From the NCBI RefSeq assembly GCF_039555335.1, contig NC_092628.1, positions 38,648,965 to 38,712,964 of the forward strand: a DNA stretch of 64,000 nucleotides, written 5' to 3'. This DNA is from Amphiura filiformis. Taxonomy: Eukaryota > Echinodermata > Ophiuroidea > Amphilepidida > Amphiuridae. This document shows, in pieces, positions 35,620 to 47,100 of the stretch. The notes beneath the pieces are model-generated. The model did no database searches, was not told where the DNA came from, and saw only the letters and a program-made list of their open reading frames with translations. A program made the translations under genes and the position numbers. Each line of letters begins with the position of its first letter. Position 1 is the first letter of the stretch.

Positions 35620-37100
35620 TAGGACGGTAAAAAAACAAGAATTAATAAGTAAGTACAAAATAAGAACCAATGTAAGAAAATAAGAAGTAAAAAGTAGGCC
35701 TAGGCCTAAGAAATAAAAAGTGTGATTCGTAGGCCTACTACACTAGTGAATTTTTTACATTGCTGGAATAGAATACCGGTATCGTTGTACTTGGGACTTG
35801 GGTTTTTACAGTAGGGCCTACTGTCCACTTTTCAGGTTAAGCCTGAATTCAGGTTTTTTGTGAGCCCAAATTCCCGCAAACTTATTCTGCTCGATTTGAA
35901 TGGGGCTTCTTCTTGGCCTGTGCATTCACGTGCTTTTCAGGGGTTTCTCATCAGTTTCAGGTTTTTTTTGAGTAAATGATCGCATCTCAGTTCAAATTTG
36001 CCTCATTATTGCATAAAAGCCATAATGTTATTCTGCCCACGATATATGGGCCTCAATATAAATTCAAGACAGCGTTGAACAAATTAACATTATTCATGCC
36101 TGTTTCTTATAATACAAAAAGTCTTACCTTCACATTGGCGTCCAACTTGAAATATAGGCGTCAAATAGGCGTCCAACTTGAAATCGACGTTATATTTTTT
36201 TTAAATCGGTGAAATTTTAGCTAATCGTATAAATACGTGTAGATGTATTAAAGTTCAATACTCAAATGAAGTAAAGTTTTTTTGCGCATCGCAACTGTCT
36301 CCTTGGTGTGCGCGTCGCTGACGCGAGTGATTACTATGACGTATAATTTACAGAAAACGCGTTGTGTCGCGCGCGGGTCCAAAAGGCTGGGACATACCAT
36401 TAGGCCTATAACTTGCAGGCCTGACATGCATGACATGCTTGAAGTGAAACCATCGATAAATTTCAGTGGATGGTAATTGTCTATTGGGAAGCCAAAGTAA
36501 ATTTCAGGGGGGGGGGGGGGTCAAAAGCAGCAAATGAAAATGTTCGTAATTTGTCGGGTTTTTACTGGGGGTGCAAGAGTTCTGACTGGGCTATTTTGTG
36601 CTCCCCATGCCCCCGTGGCACTGCCAGTGCCTTCAAAATGAGAATTTTAATATTTTTTGTCAGTCTACAAATCTATGTGAAGCCGTTTTCATGGATCACA
36701 TCACATATAATTATACAGCGAAACTAGAGATTAAAGCATCTGGTTCTGGTTCTGGTTCTTGGTTGCAGGAAAGAAAATGGATGAGTGTAGGTCGGGTAAG
36801 GTATGGTTCCCAGTCGACGCCCCACACCGACATCGCCTGGCTAATAATTACTTTGTCAGCAGAGATACTAAAATAAATACCCGGGATCGATACACGTGAA
36901 TTTGCTATGCACGAGTTTGATATGAGAAGAAAATCTTTGGATACGGGGTAGAAAATGATGAATATCTCCCGTAAATGATTTCGTATAAAGAAACCATGTG
37001 GTCCCTTGCACTTGAATATATATTTTGAACAGATATGATAGTCGTTAGCTTGCGTCTTGAGAAAGAACCGTGCGTCTTGAGTCAAAAACTGACAATAATT
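35620..37100. other. Kinase gene upstream region, no gene seen
   Basis: Contains the probable promoter side of the kinase gene. The only marked feature is a 14-base G run at 36507-36520. No supported ORF. Confidence 0.45.
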
Positions 37101-37907
37101 TTGATTTATATGTGCCGAATTATATAGCGCAGTGTATAGGCCAATCGTTCGAGGTAGTCTAAAAGAATATGACCTATGGTGTACCATGCTCGACCGCACA
37201 TCAGCGAGGTCAGTAACCGGCTAATCGGGGCTATTGTCAGTAGCCTTAGTCAGATGTCCTTCGGCCTATTATGCGACTCGAAACAAACAGGTCGATACAA
37301 AATGGCCATGTGTGGCGGTGGATTCAACCTACCATGGCGATTTCTGCCATGAAGATATCGGGGCGATGACACTGTGCGCCCACTAAGCCACTGTTGATTT
37401 TGTACATCATGGCGAGTCTTACGATGATCCGTCTAGTCTCCAGATCCGTCCATTGAAGGGAAAAGATGATCATGGATGTCACACTGGAGTCTCTTGAGTA
37501 GTCAAGGCACATTCTTGCAGCCGACCGTTGAACCATGTCGAGCTGGTATTTAGCTTTTTTTGGTGCTAGGATACCACGCAGTGGTTCCGTATTCCAATTT
37601 AGGTTGAACAAGGGATAAATAAAGTCTTGATTTTACGTCCGGGGTACATGATTTCAAATTTCGTCGGATGACACGTAAAGCCTTTTTGCCTCCTTTTGTG
37701 ACTTTACTGATGTGTGAGTTCCATTTTAAGTCACTACTAAAGGTGACACCAAGATATGGATGACTTTGTGTCACTTGAAGAGTGTTTCCACACAACTTAT
37801 AAGGGGTGATGGAAGGTAACTTTTTAGATGTAAAATGCATGGTGTAACACTTTTCTGTGTTAAAAGACATCAGCCAATCAGAGCCCAAATTGGATAAGTT
37901 TTCTAGG

Positions 37908-39041
37908 TGTTACGAGTCGTACCTGACTCAAGGCCAAAATCACCTTTTACCCGAACTCACACGAATGCACAACACAAATACACTGTTTGTTTAAGCTAAC
38001 AAAATCTAAGTCTTTAATTGAAAGCACGTTATTATTGGTACAATATATGACAACAAGGCACATACACAATAATCAAATATAATCACACTTTATCTATTTA
38101 GTACTTAGCCAGCATTCCTCTTCTTGGTGATTATAAAATTCTTGCAATGTTCTGGACGACTGATGTAATACATCCTTATTCACTTGTCCTACGAAAATCA
38201 GCGACGTCCATTGTGCACTTGCATTTATAAATCATTGCGTATAAAATCCTTATACGAAAATGGTGTTCTCCAAACACGTTTAAATAACTCCTTGCGCAGT
38301 TCTCCTATACTAAACTCCTTGCGCCGTTCTCCAATACTAAACTCCTTGCGCAGTTCTCCAATGCTAAACTCCTTGCGCAGTTCTCCAAATTTAACTCCTT
38401 GCGCTGCTTTCTCCAAACTTGGTGCTATTTCCACCTTTCACACAATATCTTCAGGAAGCAGGATTGCGATGCAGTTGTCCCCACTTATTTTGACAGTTGC
38501 GTTGAATCAAAACACCAGACTTCAACAAGTCGACAGAAGAATATATATTCCTTTCTTGGAAGAAGTACGTTCTTGGACGTGTTCTAGATCTTCTCCGACA
38601 ACACTGGCAAATAGTAGCACTTTGACTACATAAAATATTTCTGGTTTGCAATTTCCTTTCTTTGAAGGAATTGGACTGTAATAATATTACCTAGCTAGCC
38701 CAGATCAACACTATCAACTGTGTCCATAATTGTGTTTTCATTTTCTTATATCCAAAGCATTGGAAAAACCCCATTCTATTATGGGCCATTTACTACCTTC
38801 ACATTATGCTCAATCTGGGAAATTCCAAAGTCTTAATTATAATATTAACCTTTCTCATTACATCACTTCCTTAGGGGAATTCCATTACATCACTTTCCCC
38901 TTACAACCTCAGGGGGTGTCCAAATATTCCAAATTAGATATGATTCAACTTGTTTTGTTCAATTTGAGAGGGGAATTCCCCCAAAATGTCATCACTCATG
39001 TAACTTTGTAAACAAAATTAAATTACTCAGGGCACATCACA
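37908..39041 (-). mobile_element. Solo LTR (1,134 bp) with TAGG target duplication
   Basis: Begins TGTTACGAGTCG and ends GGGCACATCACA on the plus strand, so the ends are TGT...ACA. It is flanked on both sides by TAGG (37904-37907 and 39042-39045), a 4-bp target duplication as in Ty3/Gypsy-type elements. Excluding the LTR and one TAGG, the surrounding LINE frame is continuous across the junction, which fixes both boundaries. No internal gag-pol is present. Strand is uncertain, as the ends are near symmetrical. Confidence 0.85.
38285..38410. repeat. Short tandem repeat inside the solo LTR
   Basis: About five copies of a ~27-bp unit, AACTCCTTGCGCAGTTCTCC plus a few bases. Confidence 0.85.
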
Positions 39042-39357
39042 TAGGCCTAGGTCACTCTGGAAAATCTGTGTATCTTGAACAGAGTTTATTTCCCGATAAA
39101 TGAGAGCGTCGTCCGCAAAAAGGCGGATCTTAGTGCCATTTGAGACACACTCAGGCATGTTGTTAATGTAAGTTAGGAAACACAGATGACCAATGACGGC
39201 GCCTTGAGGCACACTCGACGTGACATCAACAGCTGAGGAAAATTTTCCATCAAGCGTAACACGTTGCTTCCTTTTGGTAAGGAAAGTATTTATCCAACCA
39301 AGTTCCTTCCCTCTTATACCGTAGTGATGAATTTTCCTAAGCATGCGCTGATAGCCA

Positions 39358-39535
39358 GAATGGAGTCAAGTGACTCTATAAGTGGAGTAAACTAGCACTG
39401 ACTCTCCAAAGGAGTCACCTGATTATCACAAGAGAGTCAGTTGACTCTACCTGTGGGGTCAATTGACTCTACATTCAGAGTCGTCGTTGGAGTCAAGAAA
39501 TGTATGGCTCTTCAAGGGAGTCTGACTCTGTAATT
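39358..39535. promoter_or_regulatory. Cluster of TGACTC/GAGTCA motifs
   Basis: Nine occurrences of TGACTC or its complement GAGTCA within about 175 bp, some back to back (GTCAAGTGACTC, GTCAGTTGACTC). TGACTC is a half to near-complete AP-1 site. This may be a degraded simple repeat rather than a true enhancer. Confidence 0.6.
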
Positions 39536-39562
39536 GCTTGGCTCTTGACACCATGGAATGTA

Positions 39563-40265
39563 TGATACTGGGCTAAATACTACCGTATATAACCCTTTTA
39601 TAGCTAGTTCTAACTGACAATAGGACCCCTATAACCTAGTAAATTTTAATATTTTTGCAATAATTGACTTTGAGGGAACATGGACCAAAAACATGCAATT
39701 TTGCATGAGCACTATATCATTCAAAATGTTGAGTAGGCCTATTATAGGCCTATAATTAGCATAATTTTAATATATTATGTTATTTTTGATAATTACGGTA
39801 GATTAAAAAATGTAATATAACTTGAATTAGTCTTTGTACAAGTCTTTGGGCTTGTAAAACGCCCAAACGCATTTTAATTGCCCATATTTTCAAAAAATTA
39901 CCAACAATTAAAATTATATAGAATTGCAGATTCATACGTAGTGGTAATAAAATGAAAGTAAATTAAATTAAACTTCAACACTACTTGTGTATTTTCGCTT
40001 ACCGGGAGCGCTTTCGAGGAACTTCCTAGAGGTTGGTCTCTAGCCGTTTCCAAGAAATACATCAGAGCCATCAACATCGGCTGACGACGAGGAAGTTCCT
40101 CGAAAGCGCTCCCGGTAAGCGAAAATAAACAAGTAGTGTTGAAGTTTAATTAATTACTTTCAATTAAAATATGCCAGTGAGAATTTTAAAAAAGGATAGG
40201 GATTTCCGATTTAGGGCTAGCTATGTTTCATTTGGCAATACAGGACAGCATTTTTTTAATCGGAA
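39563..40265. repeat. Direct repeat, left copy, flanking the third satellite array
   Basis: Shares TACTGGGCTAAATACTACCG, GTACAAGTCTTTGGGCTTG, AAACGCCCAAACGCATTTTA and GGGCTAGCTATGTTTCATTT with 41748-42100, in the same order and orientation. The left copy is longer because a foldback element is inserted at about 39920-40206. Confidence 0.85.
39962..40151. mobile_element. Foldback element, about 190 bp
   Basis: Nearly perfect arms of about 75 bp (CTTCAACACTACTTGTG... and AAGTAGTGTTGAAG) around a short loop. Absent from the right direct-repeat copy, so it inserted after the duplication. Related to the element at 33779. Confidence 0.85.
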
Positions 40266-40287
40266 TTCACCTGCTATATAATTCACC

Positions 40288-41522
40288 TTCATCAACACCA
40301 ATATCATCAGTAGATGATTACTTCATCAACACCGATATCAGCAGTAGATGATTACTTTATCAGCACCAATATCAGCAGTAGATGATTACTTCATCAAAAC
40401 CAATATCACCAGTAGATGATTACTTCATCAAAACCAATATCAGCAGTAGATAATTACTTCATCAATACCGATATCAGCAGTAGATGATTACTTCACTTGA
40501 GAATTGTGCCAAGTTTTTGAATGTTGTTTCTGTGGTTTTGTATGAATCCAATCAGTAGGTGGTTACTTCATCAACACCGATATCAGCAGTAGATGATTAC
40601 TTCATCAACACCAATATCAGCAGTAGATGATTACTTCATCAACAACAATATCAGTAATAGATGATTACTTCATCAACGACATTATAATAACACCAATGTC
40701 AACAGCAGATAGCTACTTCATCAACACCAACTGAAGCAGTAGCGAGCTACTTAATCAGTACCAATATCAGCAGTAGATGATTACTTCATCGACACCAATA
40801 TCATCAGTAGATGGTTACGGTATTTCATCAACACCAATATCAGCAGTAAACTACTTCGTCAATACCGATATCAGCAGGTAGATGATTACTTTATCAACAC
40901 CAAAATCCGCAGTAGGCCTAGATAGCTACTTCATCAACTCCGATATCATCAGTAGATGATTTATTCGTCAACACCGATATCAGAAGTAGGTACCGTAAAA
41001 TGGGGTAACTTTGGGCACTTTTCAGAGTTTTTAAACCACTGCTTCCAAACAAAACCAGTTCTATTTCTAATTATATCTTTTTATGACATTTGGGTTCCCT
41101 TCTACACCTTGAAGTTGAAAAAGATTTTAAAATAATTTTGTAAGGGTGCCCTAGGGGTTAAAAATAGCCTGACCTAAGTTACCCTGCATTTGGGGCAACT
41201 TTGGTCAGAGTATTACACCCCATGAAGAAAAAAGATATAAAAAATTGATCTTCGCTGTATATGGGCAAGCACACATCCATGGTCATAAATATCGATTTTT
41301 ATTTTTTCTGAAAAAAATGTAAAAAAATGCTCATTATTTCTTCCAAATATATTTCTTAACAAATTGACACCAAATATGACTAAAAACAATATTGCTGTAT
41401 GAAAATATGACCATTTAAAAAAATATATTTGACCGACCAAAGTTACCCCGCTGACCGAAGTTACCCCATTTTACGGTACGTGACTGATTACTTAGCACCG
41501 GTAGATGATTACTTCATCAACA
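40288..41522. repeat. 34-bp satellite, third array (diverged)
   Basis: The same unit as at 24243 but more degenerate. It is interrupted by unique sequence at about 40498-40555 and by a MITE at 40991-41478. A last partial copy is at 41494-41522. Confidence 0.9.
40991..41478. mobile_element. MITE inserted into the satellite array
   Basis: 488 bp with inverted ends TACCGTAAAATGGGGTAACT and AGTTACCCCATTTTACGGTA. GTAC occurs at both borders (40990-40993 and 41476-41479), but the palindrome makes the target duplication ambiguous. Noncoding. Confidence 0.85.
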
Positions 41523-41747
41523 CGTAAGAATGTGCTCCAAAATCTTGCAACAGATTGAAGTCAAAGCTACTGTAGGTGAGCTTTTGTTACCTTTTTTGAA
41601 AAATGGTGTGATGTGGGACATGAGCCGGTCAGTGGGGGAGCTGGGAATATCAAACTGAATAATAATGATCATGATAGGCCTACACTAATTTTGGGATTAT
41701 GAAATAGGGCCTATTATCTTGTTTTGCCAAATGAAACATAGGCCTAC

Positions 41748-42100
41748 TGGGCTAAATACTACCGTAATGAACCCTTTACAGCTAGTTCTAACTGACATTC
41801 ATACACTCTTAAGCTGAATTTATACTCAATCGCTTTTGAGTAGGCCTATAGGCCTATAATTAGCATAATTATAATATTTTATGTTATTTTTGATAATTAG
41901 TTATGAAAAGATTCAAAAAATGTAATATAACTTGAATTTGTCTTTGTACAAGTCTTTGGGCTTGTAAAACGCCCAAACGCATTTTAATTGCCCTTTATTT
42001 TCAAAAAAAATTACCAACAATTAAAATTATGCTGATTTAGGGCTAGCTATGTTTCATTTGGCAATACAGGACAGCATAATATTTTTTTTAATCGGAAAAA
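41748..42100. repeat. Direct repeat, right copy
   Basis: Counterpart of 39563-40265. It carries its own small insertion of the 19150-family MITE end (AAGCTGAATTTATACTC near 41812). Confidence 0.85.
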
Positions 42101-42104
42101 CTCC

Positions 42105-42660
42105 TATCCGACACTACCATGACTCCCGGCCATGACTACAGCACTAAGCACTTCGCCTGCTAATTCACATAATAGTGCAGGCTATACAGTGCCCGTGCGT
42201 GCGTATGGACTGTTATTAATAGATTGAGTCTAATTCATTGTTTCCGGTTGAATGTCAAAGGTCGTAGTTAGAGTACACAAACTTCGCTCAAAAAATTGTA
42301 ATTGACGGCTGATTTATACTGAAGAATTCTCGTTTTGTGTGTGTCCATTCCCACTGCAAATGGGTAACACTCGTTGTATGTTGTTTGCATTTTCTTTCTC
42401 GTGAAATATTCTTGGAAAAAATGTAAATTTACTTCACCATTATGATATTTAATGTAGGGCAGTTGTAGGCTTTTGTGTAAGCTTACTTCATATCATCATT
42501 AAACAATCATGATAATTGGTACGATCTTTTCATTTCATGCTTTAGACCATCCTCGCTATCATGGCTTTTCTGTCGGTCGGACATCCAGGCATAAACCGGC
42601 TGACATTAATAGCACTGGAGTGAAATTGAAAACAACATTCGCATTCACTTAACTCTGTAG
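42105..42660. other. Intergenic stretch
   Basis: No gene or clear repeat seen. Confidence 0.4.
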
Positions 42661-42665
42661 AGTTA

Positions 42666-42901
42666 TTAATTTTTTATTACTTCTGTGGTCCGGATACGCG
42701 CTGGTGAATTGCGATCGTGTAGAAGTGACAAGGTCGCCTACTACGCGCCGCGCCACGGCAACGACCAATGGGTCAACCGGCTTGTTGTCAAGTGCATTGA
42801 TCAGCCAATCAGCGTGATTGTTTATTTCTTCTGTGTGTGTACGCTCGTCTACGCTTGGGCGCGCACAGCTTGGTTGGACCACGGAAGTAATAAAAAATTA
42901 A
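42666..42901. mobile_element. MITE, 236 bp
   Basis: 26-bp terminal inverted repeats starting TTAATTTTTTATTACTTC with one mismatch. The GC- and CpG-richer interior is noncoding. Confidence 0.85.
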
Positions 42902-42904
42902 CTT

Positions 42905-44140
42905 AAGTGTATCATTAAGTGTTGCTCACGCATGCAATACATAGTATTGCAGCGTGGTAAAGACTAAAGCGAGTCTCTCTCGCAACTATAAAGTAATGGT
43001 CGTTTTTTAATCTGTTCAAAATGTGACATGTACACCAAATATAGTAGGTATATGCCAGGCAAACCTTAATTAACACATTTGCTAGTCAGCCAAAGTCGCC
43101 TAGAACACAATACATTTACATAGAAATGAACCTGTAGAGTCAAGGAAACCTACATATATGTTGTCTATACTTCACTTGACCCAAATATATGATTTTTTAT
43201 GGTGATGAGACACTCGCACATGGAATTTTAGAGAGATTTTGATAGCAGTTCCACATAGAAATTTTGCTATCATCATGATTTTTGATGAAAGTCAATCTTT
43301 GACAAGATGTACCTTTGCTACGGAAAGTGCTACAGTATGACAAAAAGGTTTTCAGTTTTGGCTTTCTTTACTCAAGCACTTTAATTTGATATATAAAATG
43401 ATGCAGTTTGATGGCAAATTTGAATTCACCTGGCATATACCTAAATATAGCCCCCGAAATCTACATCTACCGAAATGGTCTACTTTTAGCGTACTTCAAC
43501 TCCGAAACAGTTTAGTCAATCTTAAAAATGTGACAACCCTTTGCTTACCTTTGGACGAATTTGTAGCAGTCTCCGTGTCGAAGAATGCCCGGTACTTGCC
43601 CGGTACAAACATAGAAATGGCCACATTGCTTCAGTCCCGTTAATGAATATTTCTTCCGTACTCACATGGGCGTCACAATGATAGTCTCCTACACAACCAG
43701 ATTGTGGCGGTCTGACGCACGTCGATCCTAACAAACCTGTGATAGCCACAAACAGTCTGGTCTGAGACTAATTTTATACACACGTATGCGATGACGTATC
43801 AGCCAATCGTAAGTCTCGTTCATGTCCGTTGAGCTGCACTGCTCATGCGTCATGCCGATCAGTGGCAAGCGACATGAAAGTATGAAACCAGCATTAGAGC
43901 CGCCATTTTGACATGTGCGTTCTTCTCGTGAGTTTTTAAACATTATTACCATTGTGCGATGTTGTTTCGTTGACTATGAAAAGAAAAAATCATAATTCAG
44001 AGACCGGTATCAGATTTCAGAATTAGGAGTTCTGCTGAACTGATATTGTATATAGTGCTTGCAAAAGTACTTCTTTCAAATTATTTGTCTTTGTTTGGTT
44101 GTGTACTTTCAGTTGAAATGTAAAACACACAGATCTACAA
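42905..44140. other. Upstream region of the LRR gene
   Basis: No supported coding ORF. A CTTTCAG acceptor-like site at about 44106-44112 suggests that the first coding exon may be preceded by a non-coding exon somewhere here. Confidence 0.4.
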
Positions 44141-44141
44141 T

Positions 44142-47100
44142 ATGGCCAGCAAACAATCAGCAAAACAAGATGAAAGAAATGCAAAACTATCACACGGTCA
44201 ACCCAAATTGGCACCACCACCATCACAAAATACTTCCAGAAAACACTCCGCAGGGAGAATGGTAAGGGCATCATCAAATACAAAAGCAGCAACTCCAGGG
44301 AACTCAAGAACACATAGCGGACAGGGAAGAAATAGACCTACTCAGATGAATAATAATAATAACACTACTAGTGAGACATCTAGAATGGGGAAATCTGGTA
44401 GTGCTGGGAGGATGAAGAGTAACCATGGTAACACCGGACCAAGTAGGATAATGACTAATGGAAGCAGTCGTCAAAGAAGTGCTGACAAAACCAAAAGGTA
44501 GTATGGACTTTTATAGTGAACTTCTGAGTCATGCTTTTTCAAATCATTATGGTGGGTTGGAGGAGATCATGATCATTTTTTTAGCAGTGCTTGTCCTCAA
44601 ATATTAAGACTAATAAAGTTGACATACCAGGGAATGGTATATGTTCTATAAAGGAGACCCCAAGGCTTGATATGTTGGCAGTAACTCAAGAACTGCAAGA
44701 CCTATGGAAATATAAATATGATTATTTATCTTCCTTGACTCATTTGCTATAAGATCAAAGTATTTTACTATAAAAATGCCATACCACTGGCCTTTAAGTT
44801 CTACCATTTCTTTGTATTAATTGCAAGTTTGCACCTCCCTTAAATAGGAATAACCACTTTATAACCCTCTGTGGCTCGAAGACACTGTCTTTGAAGCTAT
44901 TTCTAAACCATGAAGCTCCATGGTTGTATATAAACACCTCCATTGTTTGAATGCAGCAAACACGCATAAATTAAATTTTCTAATGAAACAGTATGTAAGA
45001 TGCAAAGTTTTTCAAAATTACCCACAATTATCTTAAGTTTCTTCATCAACTCATACGTTGATAGACAAACATGTATTTTTTCTCTTCTAGGCAAGGATCC
45101 GGCTCTTCCAGACAGACTCCTCCAAAATCCAAAGACAACCTTAGTCCAGATCTGCAATTTGATGAAGATGATGTTGACTTGGATGATGAACAACCAGTCC
45201 AATTTCTTGATGTTACTAGTAATACCAATACTACCAGATATAGTGAAAATGGTGGAACTATTTACCCTAAAACCATTGTAAGAATATAATGTTACCATAT
45301 TCAATCTATTTAGCACCTTTATTTAGTAGCACTACTACCTGGTGCTGAACGGATCTGTAAATGCTATTGTCCATTTTGCTTCCTCAAGATAGTGACATCA
45401 GTACTTCTTGTACGGATTTATCACCTTTGATCCCGCGTGTAAACATGCCAGGTTTTTTTTTAGTCAACATGTGTAATTTAATACTACACAAACTGCATCA
45501 CGTACTGATGTCACTCTCTCTCTCGAGGAAACCAAATAGACTATTACAATAGTAATATGATGTCTTACATGCATTTTGCTGTGTGTCAAATCTAATGGCA
45601 GGTTCACTGCAGGAGCAATGTGCCACTGCAACAAAACACTGAGAAGAAGGTAGCCTGGAATAAAGCAAATCATTTTGAGCGGCAAACTTAGAATCACAGT
45701 GGAGAACTGAATAGGCATAATAAATTTTATTTATTTATTTATTTATTTATTTTATTTTATTTTATTTATTTTTATTTATTTATTAGACTCTATACACTGG
45801 AGATTGCACAATATCATAATAACAGTTAAATATAAAATAGCAAAATACATTCTGAAAAGATTACATTAATATACATGTTTAAAATACAATTAATACCAGT
45901 GCAGAGAATGGGACGAACAGGTGCGTATCACCTCTAAGACCATCCCACCTCAAGACCAAAAATAAGCCGCCCATGCCCAGTCCCTCCCCTTTAAGTAGAC
46001 CTGCACATAGTGCAGCTACATGAAGAAAACCACGTGCACGCATTGTTGGCTTCAAATTTGAATCAAATTTTGAGTTTAAAAAAGAACCGCATTAGTTTTA
46101 AAAATAGAAAAAGATAAAGAAGACCTAGTACTAGGAGGAAGCCGATTCCACAAAGATACAATGCGGTTGAAAAAAGATGACTTGAATGCCTCAGTCCTAC
46201 AAAAAGGAACCTTAAGAAGAAGAGGAGCAGTAGATGATCTAGTGGTGGGATGCCCTTGTCCAGACCCAGAGTTGCAAAATTTGACATATTTGTCAATGTC
46301 CAGGTCATACACACCTGTAATACACTTAAAAAACAATGAAAGGTCAAGCTGTTCCCTACGCATTGTAAGAGGGAGCAAGTTCAATTGGCACAAGCGCTCC
46401 CGATAGTCCAGATCAGGATAGTGCATAATGAATTTGGTAGCTCGCCTCTGGACACCTTCCAGGCACTCAACATTGTGTCTGGAGGTACCACTCCAGAGGC
46501 AGCTACCAAACTCAAGATCACTCCTGATCAGGGCTAGATACAGGGCTTTGGTGACTTTCACAGGTGCGTTAAAACCTACAGTGCGCTTAATCAGACCCAA
46601 TTTTCTATTGCACTTTTTGACTACATTGTTGATATGAGTATTCCAGTCTAGTTTTGAAGATATTTCAATACCAAGATCTTTAATGGATTTAACAGAACTA
46701 AGTTTAATGTTGTTCATGAAATAGTCAAAATGAAATGGTTTTCGTTTTCTGGTGACCGAAATAACTTGACACTTGGAGGGATGAAAATTTAACTCCCAGG
46801 TGCTGCTCCAATCAACAAGTGCATTGAGATCATTCTGGAGCAATTGGCAATCATTTAAACTGTCAATATTCAAAAACATTTAGCATCATCAGCAAAAGGG
46901 CAACTTTGGTATTCTTGGCAACACTGGGCAAGACATTGCTATTTAACACCATGACGAGGTGCCCCAAGATGGATCCCTGCGGGACACCGAAAACCACAGG
47001 CAGCCAGTCAGAGTAAGTACCATCCACAACAACTCGTTGGCGTCTGCCTGTCAGGTAAGCTCTAAACCAACAAATAAGATCGGAATGGAAACCAAAAGAA

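Larger units (their letters stand above)
37110..39360 (-). mobile_element. 5'-truncated CR1/Jockey-like LINE, interrupted by a solo LTR
   Basis: Minus-strand RT fragments: LGWINTFLTKRKQRVTLDG, SVPQGAVIGHLCFLTYIN and FADD (39119-39108), then, beyond the LTR, SFNTEKCYTMHF, YLGVTFSSDLKWNSHI and SLVQPKLEYGTTAWYPS. After a small frameshift near 37555 come KAKYQLDMVQRSAAR and LQWTDLETRR. The LYL.LVQP.LEY block is the post-RT region of CR1-type elements. Weak 3' coding similarity may extend to about 37120. The N-terminal endonuclease is absent. Confidence 0.85.

Noticed and set aside
36711..37199. Minus-strand ORF of 162 codons as an independent gene
   Set aside because: No recognisable domain; its upstream end weakly resembles the tail of the adjacent LINE, so at most LINE-derived sequence.
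43386..43643. Plus-strand ORF upstream of the LRR gene
   Set aside because: No domain, low complexity and no splice support; probably chance.
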